This document shows positions 15,315 to 23,236 of a DNA stretch of 64,000 nt, piece by piece. The translations under genes were made by a program, and so were the position numbers. The first letter of the stretch is position 1. The number at the start of each line of letters is the position of its first letter. The notes below the pieces were generated by a model. That model was given only the letters and a program-made list of their open reading frames with translations, was not told where the DNA came from and ran no database searches. Origin of the DNA: Streptomyces sp. FIT100 (lineage in GTDB: Bacteria > Actinomycetota > Actinomycetes > Streptomycetales > Streptomycetaceae); NCBI RefSeq assembly GCF_024584805.1, contig NZ_CP075715.1, positions 1,538,001-1,602,000 on the forward strand, read 5' to 3'.

Positions 15315-16583
15315 GTGACGGACATCGTCGACGAGCTGAAGTGGCGCGGGCTTTTCGCCCTGTCCACTGACGAGGACGCTTTGCGCAAGGCGCTCGCGGA
15401 CGGTCCCGTCACGTTCTATTGCGGCTTCGACCCGACCGCGCCCAGCCTGCACGTGGGCCACCTCGTGCAGGCGCTCACCATGCGCCGGCTCCAGCAGGCG
15501 GGCCACCGCCCGCTGGCGCTGGTGGGCGGGGCGACCGGGCAGATCGGCGACCCGAAGCCGACCGCCGAGCGCACGCTGAACGATCCGGAGACCGTCGCGG
15601 CCTGGGTGGAGCGCGTGCGCGCCCAGATCGAGCCGTTCCTGTCCTTCGAGGGCGAGAACGCGGCGGTCATGGTCAACAACCTGGACTGGACGGCGGGGAT
15701 GTCCGCCATCGAGTTCCTGCGGGACATCGGCAAGCACTTCCGCGTCAACAAGATGCTGACGAAGGACTCGGTCGCCCGCCGGCTGGAGTCCGACCAGGGG
15801 ATCAGCTACACCGAGTTCAGCTACCAGCTGCTCCAGGGCATGGACTTCCTGGAGCTGTACCGGCGCTTCGGCTGCACCTTGCAGCAGGGCGGCAGCGACC
15901 AGTGGGGCAATCTGACGGCCGGTCTCGACCTGATCCACCGTCTGGAGCCGCACGCCACGGCGCACGCGCTGGCCACGCCGCTGATGACGAAGGCGGACGG
16001 CACGAAGTTCGGCAAGACGGAGGGCGGCGCCGTCTGGCTGGACCCGGAGATGACGACGCCGTACGCGTTCTACCAGTTCTGGCTGAACGTGGACGACCGC
16101 GATGTCTCGGGCTACATGAGGATCCTCAGCTTCAAGAGCCGTGAGGAACTGGAGGAGCTGGAGAAGCTCACCGAGGAGCGTCCGCAGGCGCGAGCCGCGC
16201 AGCGTGCACTCGCCGAGGAGCTGACGACGCTGGTGCACGGCGCCGACCAGTGCGCGGCGGTCATCGCCGCGTCGAAGGCGCTCTTCGGCCAGGGTGAGCT
16301 CGCCGAGCTGGACGGGGCGACACTGGCCGCGGCGCTCTCGGAGCTGCCGCACGCACGGGTGACCGAGCTCGGCCCCGTCGCCGATCTCTTCGCGGAGGTC
16401 GGTCTCGTGGCGAGCAAGTCGGCTGCCCGCCGCACGATCAAGGAGGGCGGTGCCTACGTGAACAACGCGAAGGTGACCGCCGAGGACGCCGTGGCCTCGC
16501 CCGGGGACCTGCTGCACGGCCGGTGGCTGGTGCTGCGCCGCGGCAAGAGGAACCTGGCCGCGGTCGAGGTCGCCGCGGGCTGA
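15315..16583 (+). CDS. tyrS: Tyrosyl-tRNA synthetase
   Basis: A 422-aa class Ic synthetase that charges tRNA-Tyr. The HIGH motif appears as HVGH at 46-49, the KMSKS-type loop as KFGKT (about residue 235), and [10 protein letters not shown] is the tyrosine/ATP pocket. An S4 RNA-binding domain forms the C-terminus ([14 protein letters not shown]). GTG at 15315 with GAGGAG about 10 nt upstream. The 74-nt leader is too short for a T-box. Followed by a G/C-rich hairpin terminator. Confidence 0.96.
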   Translation: MTDIVDELKWRGLFALSTDEDALRKALADGPVTFYCGFDPTAPSLHVGHLVQALTMRRLQQAGHRPLALVGGATGQIGDPKPTAERTLNDPETVAAWVERVRAQIEPFLSFEGENAAVMVNNLDWTAGMSAIEFLRDIGKHFRVNKMLTKDSVARRLESDQGISYTEFSYQLLQGMDFLELYRRFGCTLQQGGSDQWGNLTAGLDLIHRLEPHATAHALATPLMTKADGTKFGKTEGGAVWLDPEMTTPYAFYQFWLNVDDRDVSGYMRILSFKSREELEELEKLTEERPQARAAQRALAEELTTLVHGADQCAAVIAASKALFGQGELAELDGATLAAALSELPHARVTELGPVADLFAEVGLVASKSAARRTIKEGGAYVNNAKVTAEDAVASPGDLLHGRWLVLRRGKRNLAAVEVAAG

Positions 16584-16626
16584 CCCCGATAGGCCCGGAC
16601 CGGGCACACGGCATACGCAACGGCGG

Positions 16627-16658
16627 CGGCCGGGCGGGGCATGATGCCCGCCCGGCCG
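16627..16658 (+). terminator. Terminator hairpin of tyrS
   Basis: CGGCCGGGCGGGGC (16627-16640) pairs with GCCCGCCCGGCCG (16646-16658), with one bulged G and loop ATGAT, starting about 43 nt after the tyrS stop. Confidence 0.75.
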
Positions 16659-16669
16659 CTGCCGTGTGT

Positions 16670-16747
16670 CGTGCTGCCGTGTGTGCGCCGTGCTGCCGTG
16701 TGGCGTGCTGCCGTGTGTGCGCCGTGCTGCCGTGTGGCGTGCTGCCG
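16670..16747. repeat. 34-bp tandem repeat, 2.3 copies
   Basis: A 34-bp unit beginning CGTGCTGCCGTGTGTGCG occupies 16670-16703 and 16704-16737 exactly, with a 10-bp partial third copy. Within the unit a 17-bp half-repeat is visible. It lies between the convergent tyrS and YeaQ-like genes. Confidence 0.92.
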
Positions 16748-16758
16748 GCGTAAGTACG

Positions 16759-17037
16759 TCAGGCTCTCTGCTTCTTCTCGCCGCGTACGGCCATGTAGAG
16801 CATCTCGCCCAGGCCGACCACGATCAGGGCGGCGACGATCTGGAGGGCGTGCCGGCCCCAGTCGATGCCCCGGGTCTCCGCGATTCCGAGCGCTTCCGCG
16901 ATCACGTTGCCGAGGATCGCGCCGATCATGCCGAAGATCGTGAGGAGCCACAGGGGGCTGTGCTGCTTGCCCGGCAGGATGGCCTTGGCCAGCAATCCCA
17001 GCACGAACCCGACGATGATCGCCCACAACCAGTGCAT
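16759..17037 (-). CDS. GlsB/YeaQ/YmgE family stress-response membrane protein
   Basis: A 92-aa protein with three hydrophobic helices rich in glycine (HWLWAIIVGFVLGLLAKAIL; TIFGMIGAILGNVIA; IVAALIVVGLGEMLYM), the layout of the transglycosylase-associated/GlsB family. The typical start motif, a short helix then GLLAKAILPG, is present. ATG at 17037 with GGGAGGCA upstream. Members are induced by stress in other bacteria, and their molecular role is unclear. It stands alone between tyrS and a divergent DUF3099 gene. Confidence 0.85.
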   Translation of the reverse strand: MHWLWAIIVGFVLGLLAKAILPGKQHSPLWLLTIFGMIGAILGNVIAEALGIAETRGIDWGRHALQIVAALIVVGLGEMLYMAVRGEKKQRA

Positions 17038-17251
17038 GTCTGCCTCCCGGTCTGCATCGACGTGAGCATTAGGGACAGTCTCGGTGCATCAGCCGTACGG
17101 CGCATGTCGGACGGGGCCGTACGCGGTACGGGGACGGGCGTTCGCCCTGGTGAGCGCGGACCCGGTCTCGTAAGCGGCGGAGCCGAGGCGTACGGTGGAC
17201 ACAGGTCCGGGCCGGGGAGAGCCCGGCGTGGCGCCCTGGCGGTGGACAGTG

Positions 17252-17629
17252 ATGCGGAAGCGGAGTGAGGGCGAGGTCTTCCGGATCACCGGGGCCCGGC
17301 AGGGGCTCGCGGACGACGTCCGCGGCCGGCAGCGCCGCTATGTGATCTCGATGTCCGTGCGGACCGTGGCCGTGATCCTGGCCGCCGTGCTCTGGAACGT
17401 CGAACGGCATGTGGCGATCGTGGCGCTGGTGCTGGGCGCGCTGCTGCCGTACGTCGCCGTGGTCATCGCCAACGCCGGTCGGGAGAACGCCCCGTCGCTG
17501 CCGTCGACCTTCATCCCGCCGCCGGTGCGGCCGATGCTGGACCCGGGCGGATCCCCGGCGCAGGACGACGGTGAGGAACCGGAACGGGCGGGGTCCGCGA
17601 ACCTCAGGAATAGCTCAGATCAATCGTGA
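17252..17629 (+). CDS. DUF3099-type membrane protein
   Basis: A 125-aa protein with a short cytoplasmic N-terminus (VFRITGARQGLADDVRGRQR), two adjacent hydrophobic helices (VRTVAVILAAVLW; VAIVALVLGALLPYVAVVIANAG), and a Pro/Gly/Asp-rich tail. This matches DUF3099 proteins of actinobacteria, whose function is unknown. ATG at 17252 is in frame with a GTG one codon earlier and is the first plausible start. No strong ribosome site is visible. Confidence 0.75.
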   Translation: MRKRSEGEVFRITGARQGLADDVRGRQRRYVISMSVRTVAVILAAVLWNVERHVAIVALVLGALLPYVAVVIANAGRENAPSLPSTFIPPPVRPMLDPGGSPAQDDGEEPERAGSANLRNSSDQS

Positions 17630-17775
17630 AGTTCCGGTGCACCGCGAGGTGTTCCGCGTGACATACTTCCTGTGCGCTCCGCATCCCCCGTCGGAGCGAC
17701 GGACCGACGCCGGGCAGCTCCCCCCGTGGCTGCTCGGCGTCGCTTTGTTCTGCTCGCGTCGGGGACAATGACCCG

Positions 17776-18009
17776 GTGAGTGACGAGACCCCGATCTGTT
17801 CCGCCAAGGGCTGCCGTACCGCCGCCGTCTGGGTGCTGGCCTGGAACAACCCGAAGCTGCACACGCCGGAGCGGCGCAAGACCTGGCTCGCGTGCGAGGA
17901 GCATCGCGAGCATCTCTCCCAGTTCCTCGGTGTGCGGGGTTTCCTCAAGGACGTCGTGACGCTCGACGCGTGGGAGCGCGAGCGGCGCGACTCAGCCGCC
18001 GATGGCTGA
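17776..18009 (+). CDS. Small Cys/His protein, possible zinc binding
   Basis: A 77-aa protein with C8-x4-C13 near the start and C40-x2-H43 later (ICSAKGC; LACEEHREH), a pattern able to hold one zinc. Conserved-looking core WVLAWNNPKLHTPERRKTWL. GTG at 17776. Its last 18 bp overlap the end of moaA on the other strand. I recognise the family only as a conserved hypothetical of Streptomyces; its function is unknown. Confidence 0.75.
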   Translation: MSDETPICSAKGCRTAAVWVLAWNNPKLHTPERRKTWLACEEHREHLSQFLGVRGFLKDVVTLDAWERERRDSAADG

Positions 18010-18981
18010 CATGGGGCGCGTGGGCTGAAGGAAGGTCGGGTCGTCCAGCCCGGATCCGGCCTTCTTCCCCCACATCGCGAGCCGCCAGATCCGGGCGATC
18101 TCCTCGTCCGGGGCGCCGGAGCGCAGCGCGCCGCGCAGGTCCGTCTCCTCCTGGGCGAAGAGACAGGTGCGGACCTGTCCGTCGGCGGTGAGGCGGGTGC
18201 GGTCGCAGGCGGCGCAGAAGGGGCGGGTGACCGAGGCGATGACGCCGACCCGGTGGGGTCCGCCGTCCACGATCCAGCGCTCGGCGGGCGCGGAGCCCCT
18301 GGCCTCGTCGCCCTCGGGGGTGAGGGTGAAGCGCGTACGCAGCGACTGCAGGATGTCACCGGCGGTGATCATGCCCTCCCGCTTCCAGCCGTGCTGGGCG
18401 TCGAGCGGCATCTGCTCGATGAAACGCAGCTCGTACTCGTGCTCGACGGCCCAGGCGAGCAGCTCGGGGGCCTCGTCGTCGTTCAGCCCCGGCATCAGGA
18501 CCGTGTTGACCTTGACGGGGGTCAGTCCGGCGTCGCGGGCGGCCTGGAGTCCCTCCAGCACATCGTGGTGGCGGTCGCGGCGGGTGAGGGTCTTGAAGAC
18601 GTCGGGGCGCAGGGTGTCGAGGGAGACGTTGACCCGGTCGAGGCCGGCGGCCTCAAGGGCGGTGGCGGTGCGCTTCAGACCTATCCCGTTGGTGGTCAGG
18701 GACATCCTGGGGCGCGGCTCCAGGGCGGCGCAGCGCTCGACGATGCCGACGAGACCGGGCCGCAGGAGCGGCTCCCCGCCGGTGAAGCGGACCTCGGTGA
18801 TCCCCAGGTCGGTGACGGCGATACGGATCAGCCGGACGATCTCGTCGTCGGTGAGCAGCGTGGACTTGGTCAGCCACTGCAGGCCCTCTTCGGGCATGCA
18901 GTAGGCACAGCGCAGATTGCACCGGTCCGTGAGCGAGACCCTCAGGTCAGTGGCCACACGGCCGTACGTGTCGATGAGCAC
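17992..18981 (-). CDS. moaA: GTP 3',8-cyclase MoaA
   Basis: A 329-aa radical SAM enzyme that starts molybdenum cofactor synthesis from GTP. The N-terminal cluster motif CNLRCAYC binds the SAM [4Fe-4S]; a second cluster is held by FCAACDRTRL and the later CLF cysteine; and the C-terminus ends in the conserved Gly-Gly that inserts into the active site. GTG at 18981 has GGGAGGGGGCC about 8 nt upstream; the open frame further upstream has no conserved sequence. No other moa gene is nearby. The 3' end overlaps a convergent gene by 18 bp. Confidence 0.95.
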   Translation of the reverse strand: MLIDTYGRVATDLRVSLTDRCNLRCAYCMPEEGLQWLTKSTLLTDDEIVRLIRIAVTDLGITEVRFTGGEPLLRPGLVGIVERCAALEPRPRMSLTTNGIGLKRTATALEAAGLDRVNVSLDTLRPDVFKTLTRRDRHHDVLEGLQAARDAGLTPVKVNTVLMPGLNDDEAPELLAWAVEHEYELRFIEQMPLDAQHGWKREGMITAGDILQSLRTRFTLTPEGDEARGSAPAERWIVDGGPHRVGVIASVTRPFCAACDRTRLTADGQVRTCLFAQEETDLRGALRSGAPDEEIARIWRLAMWGKKAGSGLDDPTFLQPTRPMSAIGG

Positions 18982-19096
18982 TGCAGGCCCCCTCCCCGGT
19001 CTCCGGAAGTCGTACGGGAACTCGTGTATCGCGTGTATACAGTCGAGCCTACGCGACACCTGTGACATCGACAGGTGCCGAAACCACGACGTGCGA

Positions 19097-19132
19097 CGCG
19101 GCCGCGTCGTAGGACTCTACGACGCGGCCGCG
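19097..19132 (-). terminator. Perfect 16-bp hairpin downstream of actP
   Basis: 19097-19112 pairs perfectly with 19117-19132 around GACT. Each arm contains GCGGCCGC. It begins 24 nt beyond the actP stop. Confidence 0.9.
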
Positions 19133-19156
19133 CACCTGCGGATGACGAAGTGCTCC

Positions 19157-20803
19157 TCAGTGGGCGCCGACGCCCGTGAGGGACTTGACCTCCAGCTCGG
19201 CGTACTTGCCCTTGTCCGGCTCCTCCTTGGACAGGAGGGAGCCGAGCCAGCCGAGCAGGAAGCCCAGCGGGATGGAGACGAGGCCCGGGTTCTCCAGCGG
19301 GAACCAGGCGAAGTCCGCGGACGGGAACATCGACGTGGGCTTGCCGGAGACGACCGGGGAGAAGAGGACGAGCACCACCGAGGAGACCAGGCCACCGTAG
19401 ATCGACCAGAGGGCTCCCTGGGTGGTGAACCGCTTCCAGAAGAGGCTGTAGAGGATCGTCGGCAGATTGGCGGACGCGGCGACCGCGAAGGCGAGCGCGA
19501 CCAGTCCCGCCACGTTCAGGTCGCGGGCCATCGCACCCAGCGCGATGGAGACGATGCCGATGAAGACGGTCGCCCAGCGCGCCGCGCGGACCTCTTCCTT
19601 CTCGGTCGCCTGCCCCTTGCGGATGACGTTGGCGTAGATGTCGTGCGCGAACGACGAGGACGAGGCGAGGGTGAGGCCGGCGACGACGGCGAGGATGGTG
19701 GCGAAGGCGACCGCGGAGATGACGGCCAGCAGGATCGCGCCGCCCGCCGAGTCCGCTCCGCCGATGTGCAGGGCGAGCAGCGGCGCCGCCGTGTTGCCGG
19801 CCTTGTTCGACGCGGTGATCTCCTCGGGTCCGACGAGCGCGGCCGCGCCGAAGCCGAGCGCGATCGTCATCAGGTAGAAGGCGCCGATGATGCCGATGGC
19901 CCAGATGACGGACTTACGGGCGGCCTTGGCGGTCGGCACCGTGTAGAAGCGGATGAGGATGTGCGGCAGTCCCGCCGTGCCGAGCACGAGCGCGATGCCG
20001 AGCGAGATGAAGTCCAGCTTGGAGGTGCCGGTGGCACCGTACTTGAGGCCGGGCTCCAGGAACGCCGCGCCCTTGCCGCTCTGTTCGGCGGCCGTGCCGA
20101 GCAGGTCGGAGATGTTGAAGTCGAACTTCAGCAGCACCAGGAAGGTGATGAGCAGGGTGCCCGCGATGAGCAGGACGGCCTTGACCATCTGCACCCAGGT
20201 GGTGCCCTTCATGCCGCCGATCGTGACGTAAAGGATCATCAGAATGCCGACGAGACCGACGATCGCGATCTTCCCGGCGTCGCTGGTGATGCCGAGCAGC
20301 AGTGAGACGAGCACACCCGCACCCGCCATCTGCGCAAGCAGATAGAAGATCGAGACGACGATGGTGGAGGTGCCGGCAGCCGTGCGGACCGGGCGCTGGC
20401 GCATGCGGTACGCCAGGACGTCGCCCATGGTGTAGCGGCCGGAGTTGCGCAGCGGCTCGGCGACGAGCAGCAGGGCGACCAGCCAGGCGACGAGGAACCC
20501 GATGGAGTACAGGAAGCCGTCGTACCCGAAGAGGGCGATGGCGCCGGCGATGCCGAGGAACGAAGCGGCGGACATGTAGTCGCCGGAGATGGCGAGGCCG
20601 TTCTGGAAGCCGGTGAACTGGCGGCCGCCCGCGTAGAAGTCGGCGGCGTCCTTGGTCTGCCGGCCGGCCCAGACGGTGATGAACAGCGTCGCGACGACGA
20701 AGGCGGCGAAGAGCGTGATGATCAGCGGCCGGTGCTCGCTGGTCGAGTTCGCCGCGCTCGACGCGGCGAGCTGGACGCTCTGGAGGGTGGTGATGCTGCT
20801 CAT
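19157..20803 (-). CDS. actP: Cation/acetate symporter ActP (SSS family)
   Basis: A 548-aa sodium:solute symporter with about 13 helices. Family signatures: FYAGGRQFTGFQNGLAISGDYMSAASFLG (split as FYAGGRQFTGFQNGLA, SGDYMSAASFLG), YTIGGMKGTTWVQMVKA region, and LPHILIRFYTVPTAKAAR. ActP takes up acetate and similar short acids. The start ATG at 20803 overlaps the stop of the upstream DUF485 gene by ATGA, so the two are translationally coupled, the usual yjcH-actP pairing. A strong hairpin ends the operon. Confidence 0.93.
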   Translation of the reverse strand: MSSITTLQSVQLAASSAANSTSEHRPLIITLFAAFVVATLFITVWAGRQTKDAADFYAGGRQFTGFQNGLAISGDYMSAASFLGIAGAIALFGYDGFLYSIGFLVAWLVALLLVAEPLRNSGRYTMGDVLAYRMRQRPVRTAAGTSTIVVSIFYLLAQMAGAGVLVSLLLGITSDAGKIAIVGLVGILMILYVTIGGMKGTTWVQMVKAVLLIAGTLLITFLVLLKFDFNISDLLGTAAEQSGKGAAFLEPGLKYGATGTSKLDFISLGIALVLGTAGLPHILIRFYTVPTAKAARKSVIWAIGIIGAFYLMTIALGFGAAALVGPEEITASNKAGNTAAPLLALHIGGADSAGGAILLAVISAVAFATILAVVAGLTLASSSSFAHDIYANVIRKGQATEKEEVRAARWATVFIGIVSIALGAMARDLNVAGLVALAFAVAASANLPTILYSLFWKRFTTQGALWSIYGGLVSSVVLVLFSPVVSGKPTSMFPSADFAWFPLENPGLVSIPLGFLLGWLGSLLSKEEPDKGKYAELEVKSLTGVGAH

Positions 20804-21183
20804 GCGTCGGCCTCCGTTGCCTCCGTGCGCTCCATACGGGACTTGATCGCTTCCGCCTTGGGGTCGAGCTTGTCGGCCGCGTGCCGCGCATAGAACCAGG
20901 CGATGAGGAAGGTCGTGGCGAACTGGGCGAGCCCGAAGACGAAGGCCACGTTGATGTTGCCGAAGAGCTTGGTGCCCATGAAGCCGCCGGCGTAGTTGGA
21001 CAGCAGCACGTAGAGCAGGTACCAGGCGATGAAGGCGACGGTCAGGGGGAAGGCGAAGGAGCGGTACGAGCGGCGCAGTTCGCCGAATTCCGCACTCTCC
21101 TGCTCTTCGACGAACTCCTCCGTCGTGGGCTGGGCAGGGCTGGTGTCCCTACCGCCCTCGGGCGGCGGTGCATCGATAGCCAC
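20800..21183 (-). CDS. DUF485 membrane protein, ActP partner
   Basis: A 127-aa protein with a cytoplasmic acidic N-terminus (about 1-45) and two transmembrane helices (FPLTVAFIAWYLLYVLLSNY; VAFVFGLAQFATTFLIAWFY), then a charged tail. This is the DUF485/YjcH layout that precedes actP in many bacteria. The start is taken as GTG 21183 because AGGAGA lies 5 nt upstream; an in-frame ATG at 21216 has no such site. The ATGA overlap with actP shows coupling. Probably part of the transporter. Confidence 0.85.
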   Translation of the reverse strand: MAIDAPPPEGGRDTSPAQPTTEEFVEEQESAEFGELRRSYRSFAFPLTVAFIAWYLLYVLLSNYAGGFMGTKLFGNINVAFVFGLAQFATTFLIAWFYARHAADKLDPKAEAIKSRMERTEATEADA

Positions 21184-21383
21184 GGAATCTCCTCGCGACG
21201 CGGGTGCGGTGGACATGGATATGAACATGAACAACGGGGAAAAAGGGCGCAACTGGGGCAATAGGCGCCCCCGTACGGGGTCTGACGGTGCTTCTCCCCT
21301 GACAACGGCACGGAAGGCGCGGCGAAGCGGTTCACTTCCGGCCCTTTCTCGTCGGGGTTTTCCATCGGAAGTCGTTGATGTAC

Positions 21384-21396
21384 CCCGATGATCGGG
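21384..21396. promoter_or_regulatory. 13-bp palindrome in the actP/protease divergent region
   Basis: CCCGAT (21384-21389), G, ATCGGG (21391-21396) is a perfect operator-like palindrome between the divergent DUF485-actP operon and the subtilase gene. No regulator is identified. Confidence 0.4.
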
Positions 21397-21403
21397 ATAA
21401 CTT

Positions 21404-21458
21404 CACTCGTCATGTACCCGCCCATTCGCACCGGGTGTCTGGGCGGCTTTCACGAGTG
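21404..21458 (+). promoter_or_regulatory. Two-tier inverted repeat upstream of the subtilase
   Basis: CACTCGT (21404-21410) pairs with ACGAGTG (21452-21458), enclosing CCGCCCA (21418-21424) with TGGGCGG (21440-21446). It ends 13 nt before the ATG, so in mRNA it would sit against the ribosome site. Confidence 0.45.
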
Positions 21459-21471
21459 ATGTGGAGAACCC

Positions 21472-23016
21472 ATGGCTCATCCGCGATCCAGACGAACGCG
21501 TGCGATAGCCCTGCCCGCAGGTCTGGCGCTCACGGCCTCGCTCGGATTCCTGCCCGCGGGCGCGGCGTCGGCGCTCCCCGCCGACGACGCCGCCACTGCC
21601 GCGACGGCGACGGCGACGGCCGACGGGCCGAAGCTGTCGTACGTGGTCAACACGTACGGCGGTCACTACACCGCCGCGTCGGTGAAGCGGGCGATCGAGA
21701 AGGCCGGCGGCACGGTGGTGATCGCCTACGACCAGATAGGCGTCATCGTCGTCCACTCGCAGAACCCCGACTTCGCGGAGCAGATACGCAAGGTCAGGGG
21801 AGTCTCCTCGGCCGGCGCCACCCGCACCAACCCGATAGCCCCGCAGGCCGACACGGCCATCGACCTGGAGCAGCCGCTCGGTTCGGCCGAGGCGACCAGG
21901 GCCGCGGCGCAGGCGACGGACGAGCAGGACCCGTTCGAGCCCCTCCAGTGGGACCTGCCCGCCATCAAAGCGGACAAGGCCCACCAGAAGACGCTCGGCA
22001 GCAAGAAGGTCACCGTCGCGGTCATCGACACGGGTGTCGACGACACCCACCCCGATCTCGCGCCGAGCTTCGATGTCGCGGCCTCCGCCAACTGCGTCAG
22101 CGGCAAGCCGGACACCACGCCCGGCTCCTGGCGTCCCGCCGCGGGCGAGAGCGACCACGGCACCCATGTGGCGGGCACCATCGCCGCCGCGAAGAACGGT
22201 GTGGGCGTCACCGGTGTCGCGCCCGGCGTGAAGGTCTCCGGCATCAAGGTGGCCAACCCGGACGGCTTCTTCTACACCGAGTCGGTCGTCTGCGGCTTCA
22301 TCTGGGCCGCCGAGCACGGTGTCGACGTCACCAACAACAGCTACTACACGGACCCGTGGCTGTTCGCGTGCAAGAACGACGCGGACCAGAAGGCCCTTCT
22401 GGAGTCGGTCACCCGGGCGACCCGGTACGCGGAGCGCAAGGGCGCGGTGAACGTCGCCGCGGCCGGCAACTCCCGGATGGACCTGGCGGCGGACGAGCTG
22501 ACCGACACGACCAGCCCCAACGACACGACGCCGGTGACGCGCCAGATCAACCCGCGCGAGTGCCTCGACTACCCGACCATGCTGCCGGGTGTCGTCACGG
22601 TCTCCGCGACCGGTGCCAAGGGCCTGAAGTCGTCGTACTCGAACTACGGCCACGGCAACATCGACATCGCGGCCCCGGGCGGGGACTCGACGGCCTACCA
22701 GGCGCCGGACGCCCCGGCGACCAGCGGGCTGATCCTGTCCACGGTGATGAACGGCGGATACGGCTACAAGGCCGGTACGTCGATGGCCTCCCCGCACGTC
22801 GCGGGCGTCGCCGCGCTCATCAAGTCGGCGCACCCGCGCGCCTCGGCGGCCGAGGTCAAGGCGCTGCTGTACGCGCAGGCCGACGACACCGCGTGCGGTG
22901 CGCCGTACGACATCAACGGTGACGGCACGATCGACGCGGTCTGCGAGGGCGGCAAGAGCAACAACGGGTTCTACGGGACCGGTATGACGGACGCGCTGGA
23001 CGCGGTGCGCCGCTAG
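21472..23016 (+). CDS. Secreted subtilisin-like serine protease (S8)
   Basis: A 514-aa preproprotein. Signal peptide about 1-35 (basic start, TASLGFLPAGAASALP), propeptide/I9-like region about 52-120, catalytic domain from about 160. Catalytic triad Asp186 (VIDTGVDDTHPDL), His229 (DHGTHVAG), Ser437 (GTSMASPH), with oxyanion Asn333 (AAAGN). Two or more Cys pairs suggest disulfides. ATG at 21472 follows GGAGA. A perfect hairpin terminates it. Streptomyces secrete several such proteases during growth on protein or development; the specific role is unknown. Confidence 0.93.
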   Translation: MAHPRSRRTRAIALPAGLALTASLGFLPAGAASALPADDAATAATATATADGPKLSYVVNTYGGHYTAASVKRAIEKAGGTVVIAYDQIGVIVVHSQNPDFAEQIRKVRGVSSAGATRTNPIAPQADTAIDLEQPLGSAEATRAAAQATDEQDPFEPLQWDLPAIKADKAHQKTLGSKKVTVAVIDTGVDDTHPDLAPSFDVAASANCVSGKPDTTPGSWRPAAGESDHGTHVAGTIAAAKNGVGVTGVAPGVKVSGIKVANPDGFFYTESVVCGFIWAAEHGVDVTNNSYYTDPWLFACKNDADQKALLESVTRATRYAERKGAVNVAAAGNSRMDLAADELTDTTSPNDTTPVTRQINPRECLDYPTMLPGVVTVSATGAKGLKSSYSNYGHGNIDIAAPGGDSTAYQAPDAPATSGLILSTVMNGGYGYKAGTSMASPHVAGVAALIKSAHPRASAAEVKALLYAQADDTACGAPYDINGDGTIDAVCEGGKSNNGFYGTGMTDALDAVRR

Positions 23017-23177
23017 GCCGCATCTGACGAATCCCGCCTGGCGCGCGACGCCCGGCACGCACCGGACGCCGCGCGCCCCGCCCCGCGGGCGGACGGCGCT
23101 GTTCGTCGGACACGGCCCAGGCGGGCCGCCGCTGAGCGAGCCGCCGCTCGGTGATGTGACGCCGGGTGGGGCCACGG

Positions 23178-23211
23178 AGGGCCCGGACGCGAGGGGATGC
23201 GTCCGGGCCCT
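23178..23211 (+). terminator. Perfect 13-bp hairpin after the subtilase
   Basis: AGGGCCCGGACGC (23178-23190) pairs with 23199-23211 around an 8-nt loop, 162 nt after the protease stop and just upstream of the next gene. Confidence 0.8.
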
Positions 23212-23236
23212 TCGCGCGCGGTGCGATAGTGCCGGC

